From CAJYAN01 sp046484825 (GTDB lineage Bacteria; Pseudomonadota; Gammaproteobacteria; UBA6429; Thiohalophilaceae): a stretch of 7,654 bases of DNA. Shown here in pieces: positions 6,376 through 7,654 of the stretch. Numbering within the stretch: the first letter of the stretch is position 1; each line of letters opens with the position of its first letter. A program made the position numbers and the translations under genes. The DNA lies in contig JAWOIE010000238.1 in the NCBI GenBank assembly GCA_046484825.1, positions 1-7,654 on the forward strand. Reading direction: 5' to 3'. The notes beneath the pieces are model-generated. The model was given only the letters and a program-made list of their open reading frames with translations, was not told the DNA's origin and did not search any database.

Positions 6376-7654
6376 CTAGGCGACACTCAGGGGGAAGACA
6401 TTGACGCGATTGCGCCCGGCCTTTTTTGCGGCATAACAGGCACTGTCCGCCTGACTCATGACGGTCTCGAAGGAACTGCTGCGGCGATTAATGGCGCACA
6501 GCCCGATGGAGGCGCCAACCTGAAAGCTGTGGCCTTCCCAGCTAAACTCGAGCTGTTCGATGGCACGGCGCAGGCTCTCGGCAATCACCTCCGCCTGTTT
6601 GACCGAGCAGCCATCCAGTAACACGGCAAACTCATCACCACCGAGGCGCGCCAGGGTATCGCTCTTGCGCATCTTGTGTGTCAGGGTATTGGCAATCTCC
6701 TTGAGCAACATATCTCCGGCCATGTGACCACAGGTGTCATTGACCGGTTTGAAGTTGTCCAGATCGATGACCAGCATGACATGCTCGACGTTGCTGCGGT
6801 GAACCTGTAACAACATCTCTTTAAACTTTGTCTCAAATTGCAGACGATTCGGCAGCCCCGTCAGCGGGTCATGCAGTGCCTGCCAGGAGAGTCGCTGCTC
6901 GATGAGTCGCGCCTGGGTCACATCGCGAAATATAATGGTGTTGCCCAGAAAATTGCCGTGGCGATCGTGCATGGGGGCAATGACGTCCTCAATAATGCAC
7001 TCGGAGCCCGAAGGCAACTTCAGGACATGATGGCGCGACACCGACACCGCCGGTCCCGTCAAAAAGCTATCAAAGGCGATATGGTGTTCCCGCAGGCGAC
7101 CCTCTTCCGTCAGCACATCGTAATAGCGGCGCAGGGGTTTACCGACGGCCTGCGCGGCACTGCACCCCAGCATTTTCTGTGCCGCGAAATTGATAAAGGT
7201 AATATTACCCTCCTCGTTCACCACGATGACGGCATCACCGATGGACGACAGGGTCATCTCGGCGTGTTCCTTTTCGGTGCGCAGGGCCTCGTGGTGTTCA
7301 CGGGTATGCTGCACGACGCGCACCATAGCGATGAGCGCAATGATCACCGCCAGTATGCCCAGGGCCACCACCATGATGGAGGCGCGGCGGTTGGCCTGTT
7401 CGTTTTGCCACGCCTCCTCGGCGAGGTGCGCCTGGCTGGCTTCCAGCAATTCGTCAAAGACCCGCCAGAGTTCCTTTTCCAGGGGGATATCGCGCTTGAG
7501 CAAGGCGTCATGCACGGGGTGTTCATCATCGATGCTGTTCTGGATAATTTCTTCCTGCAGCGGTGCGGTCACCCGAATAATGTCCATGGCCTGTTCATAC
7601 AGCCGCTGTTCATCGGGATAGAGGCTCATGTCTTCAAGACGTCCGCGCAGGCGA
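6376..7654 (-). CDS. Membrane-anchored PAS-GGDEF diguanylate cyclase (N-terminus beyond window)
   Basis: This enzyme makes cyclic di-GMP from two GTP at the inner membrane. Counting from the ATG at 7629 (417 residues): a helical, probably periplasmic segment (1-83), one transmembrane helix (84-107), a short coiled-coil linker (108-128), a PAS domain (about 124-240) ending in the typical I-F-R-D-V-T, and a GGDEF domain (about 250-415). Intact catalytic signs are DPLTGLPNR (254-262), the metal/GTP segment DLDNFKPVND (289-298) with D289, GHMAGD (301-306) and GGDEF (330-334). The RxxD inhibitory site (R321-D324) sits exactly five residues before GGDEF, so product inhibition is expected. No EAL or HD-GYP domain follows. 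The frame stays open from 7629 to the window edge, the ATG has no clear ribosome binding site, and a sensor of this layout normally has an earlier membrane helix. The real start is therefore probably outside the window. The signal sensed is unknown. Confidence 0.93.
   Translation of the reverse strand, partial: RLRGRLEDMSLYPDEQRLYEQAMDIIRVTAPLQEEIIQNSIDDEHPVHDALLKRDIPLEKELWRVFDELLEASQAHLAEEAWQNEQANRRASIMVVALGILAVIIALIAMVRVVQHTREHHEALRTEKEHAEMTLSSIGDAVIVVNEEGNITFINFAAQKMLGCSAAQAVGKPLRRYYDVLTEEGRLREHHIAFDSFLTGPAVSVSRHHVLKLPSGSECIIEDVIAPMHDRHGNFLGNTIIFRDVTQARLIEQRLSWQALHDPLTGLPNRLQFETKFKEMLLQVHRSNVEHVMLVIDLDNFKPVNDTCGHMAGDMLLKEIANTLTHKMRKSDTLARLGGDEFAVLLDGCSVKQAEVIAESLRRAIEQLEFSWEGHSFQVGASIGLCAINRRSSSFETVMSQADSACYAAKKAGRNRVNVFPLSVA

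Noticed and set aside
7190..7621. 143-codon plus-strand frame opposite the cyclase
   Set aside because: It is Ser/Arg/Cys-rich and antisense to the linker and PAS coding sequence, typical of a complement-strand shadow.
1..7654. CRISPR array, tRNA or rRNA gene, integrase or complete insertion sequence
   Set aside because: No regularly spaced repeats, no cloverleaf or rRNA-like sequence and no transposase or integrase motifs were seen on either strand.

Overview
The window looks like a chromosomal segment from a gammaproteobacterium-like Gram-negative. The evidence is the gammaproteobacterial character of MoeA, the inner-membrane PAS-GGDEF sensor and the MFS carrier. No rRNA, tRNA or taxon-defining marker is present, so the genus cannot be given. 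Two compositional zones meet here. From about 3.6 kb to the right edge lies GC-rich, compact, ordinary chromosome. To its left is an accessory-looking block whose GC falls stepwise toward the left edge. My hand counts give about 41% GC for bases 481-780 and about 29% (121 of 420) for bases 1-420.

Left block, all on the minus strand. A 911-codon gene (436-3171) encodes a transglutaminase-fold protein of the type that often accompanies RHS/YD-repeat or polymorphic-toxin-like proteins. Its catalytic Cys position is Ala while the His and Asp positions are kept. It has no signal peptide, starts at a poorly placed GTG directly after stop codons, and ends in a more AT-rich, hydrophobic C-terminal segment. 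Only 33 bases downstream begins a second gene (402 to beyond base 1) for a very AT-rich, four-helix membrane protein that runs off the window. The variable hydrophobic tail followed by a tiny AT-rich membrane protein resembles an effector/immunity arrangement, but this is a hypothesis.

Boundary region (3172-3664). This non-genic stretch of about 490 bases holds a 43-codon open frame, an overlapping start-less open frame, an A8 tract and a perfect 7-bp inverted repeat. It looks like a rearrangement scar. It ends with a plausible sigma70 promoter for moeA.

Right block. moeA (3665-4924, plus) encodes molybdopterin molybdenumtransferase, the last step of molybdenum cofactor assembly, with all key acidic residues present. 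It converges with an MFS transporter gene (5081-6286, minus). Upstream of the transporter, on the same strand, is a membrane-anchored PAS-GGDEF diguanylate cyclase (6376 to beyond 7654) with an intact active site and inhibitory site, whose N-terminus is cut by the window edge. No functional link between moeA, the transporter and the cyclase is evident. The part most worth following is the left block.
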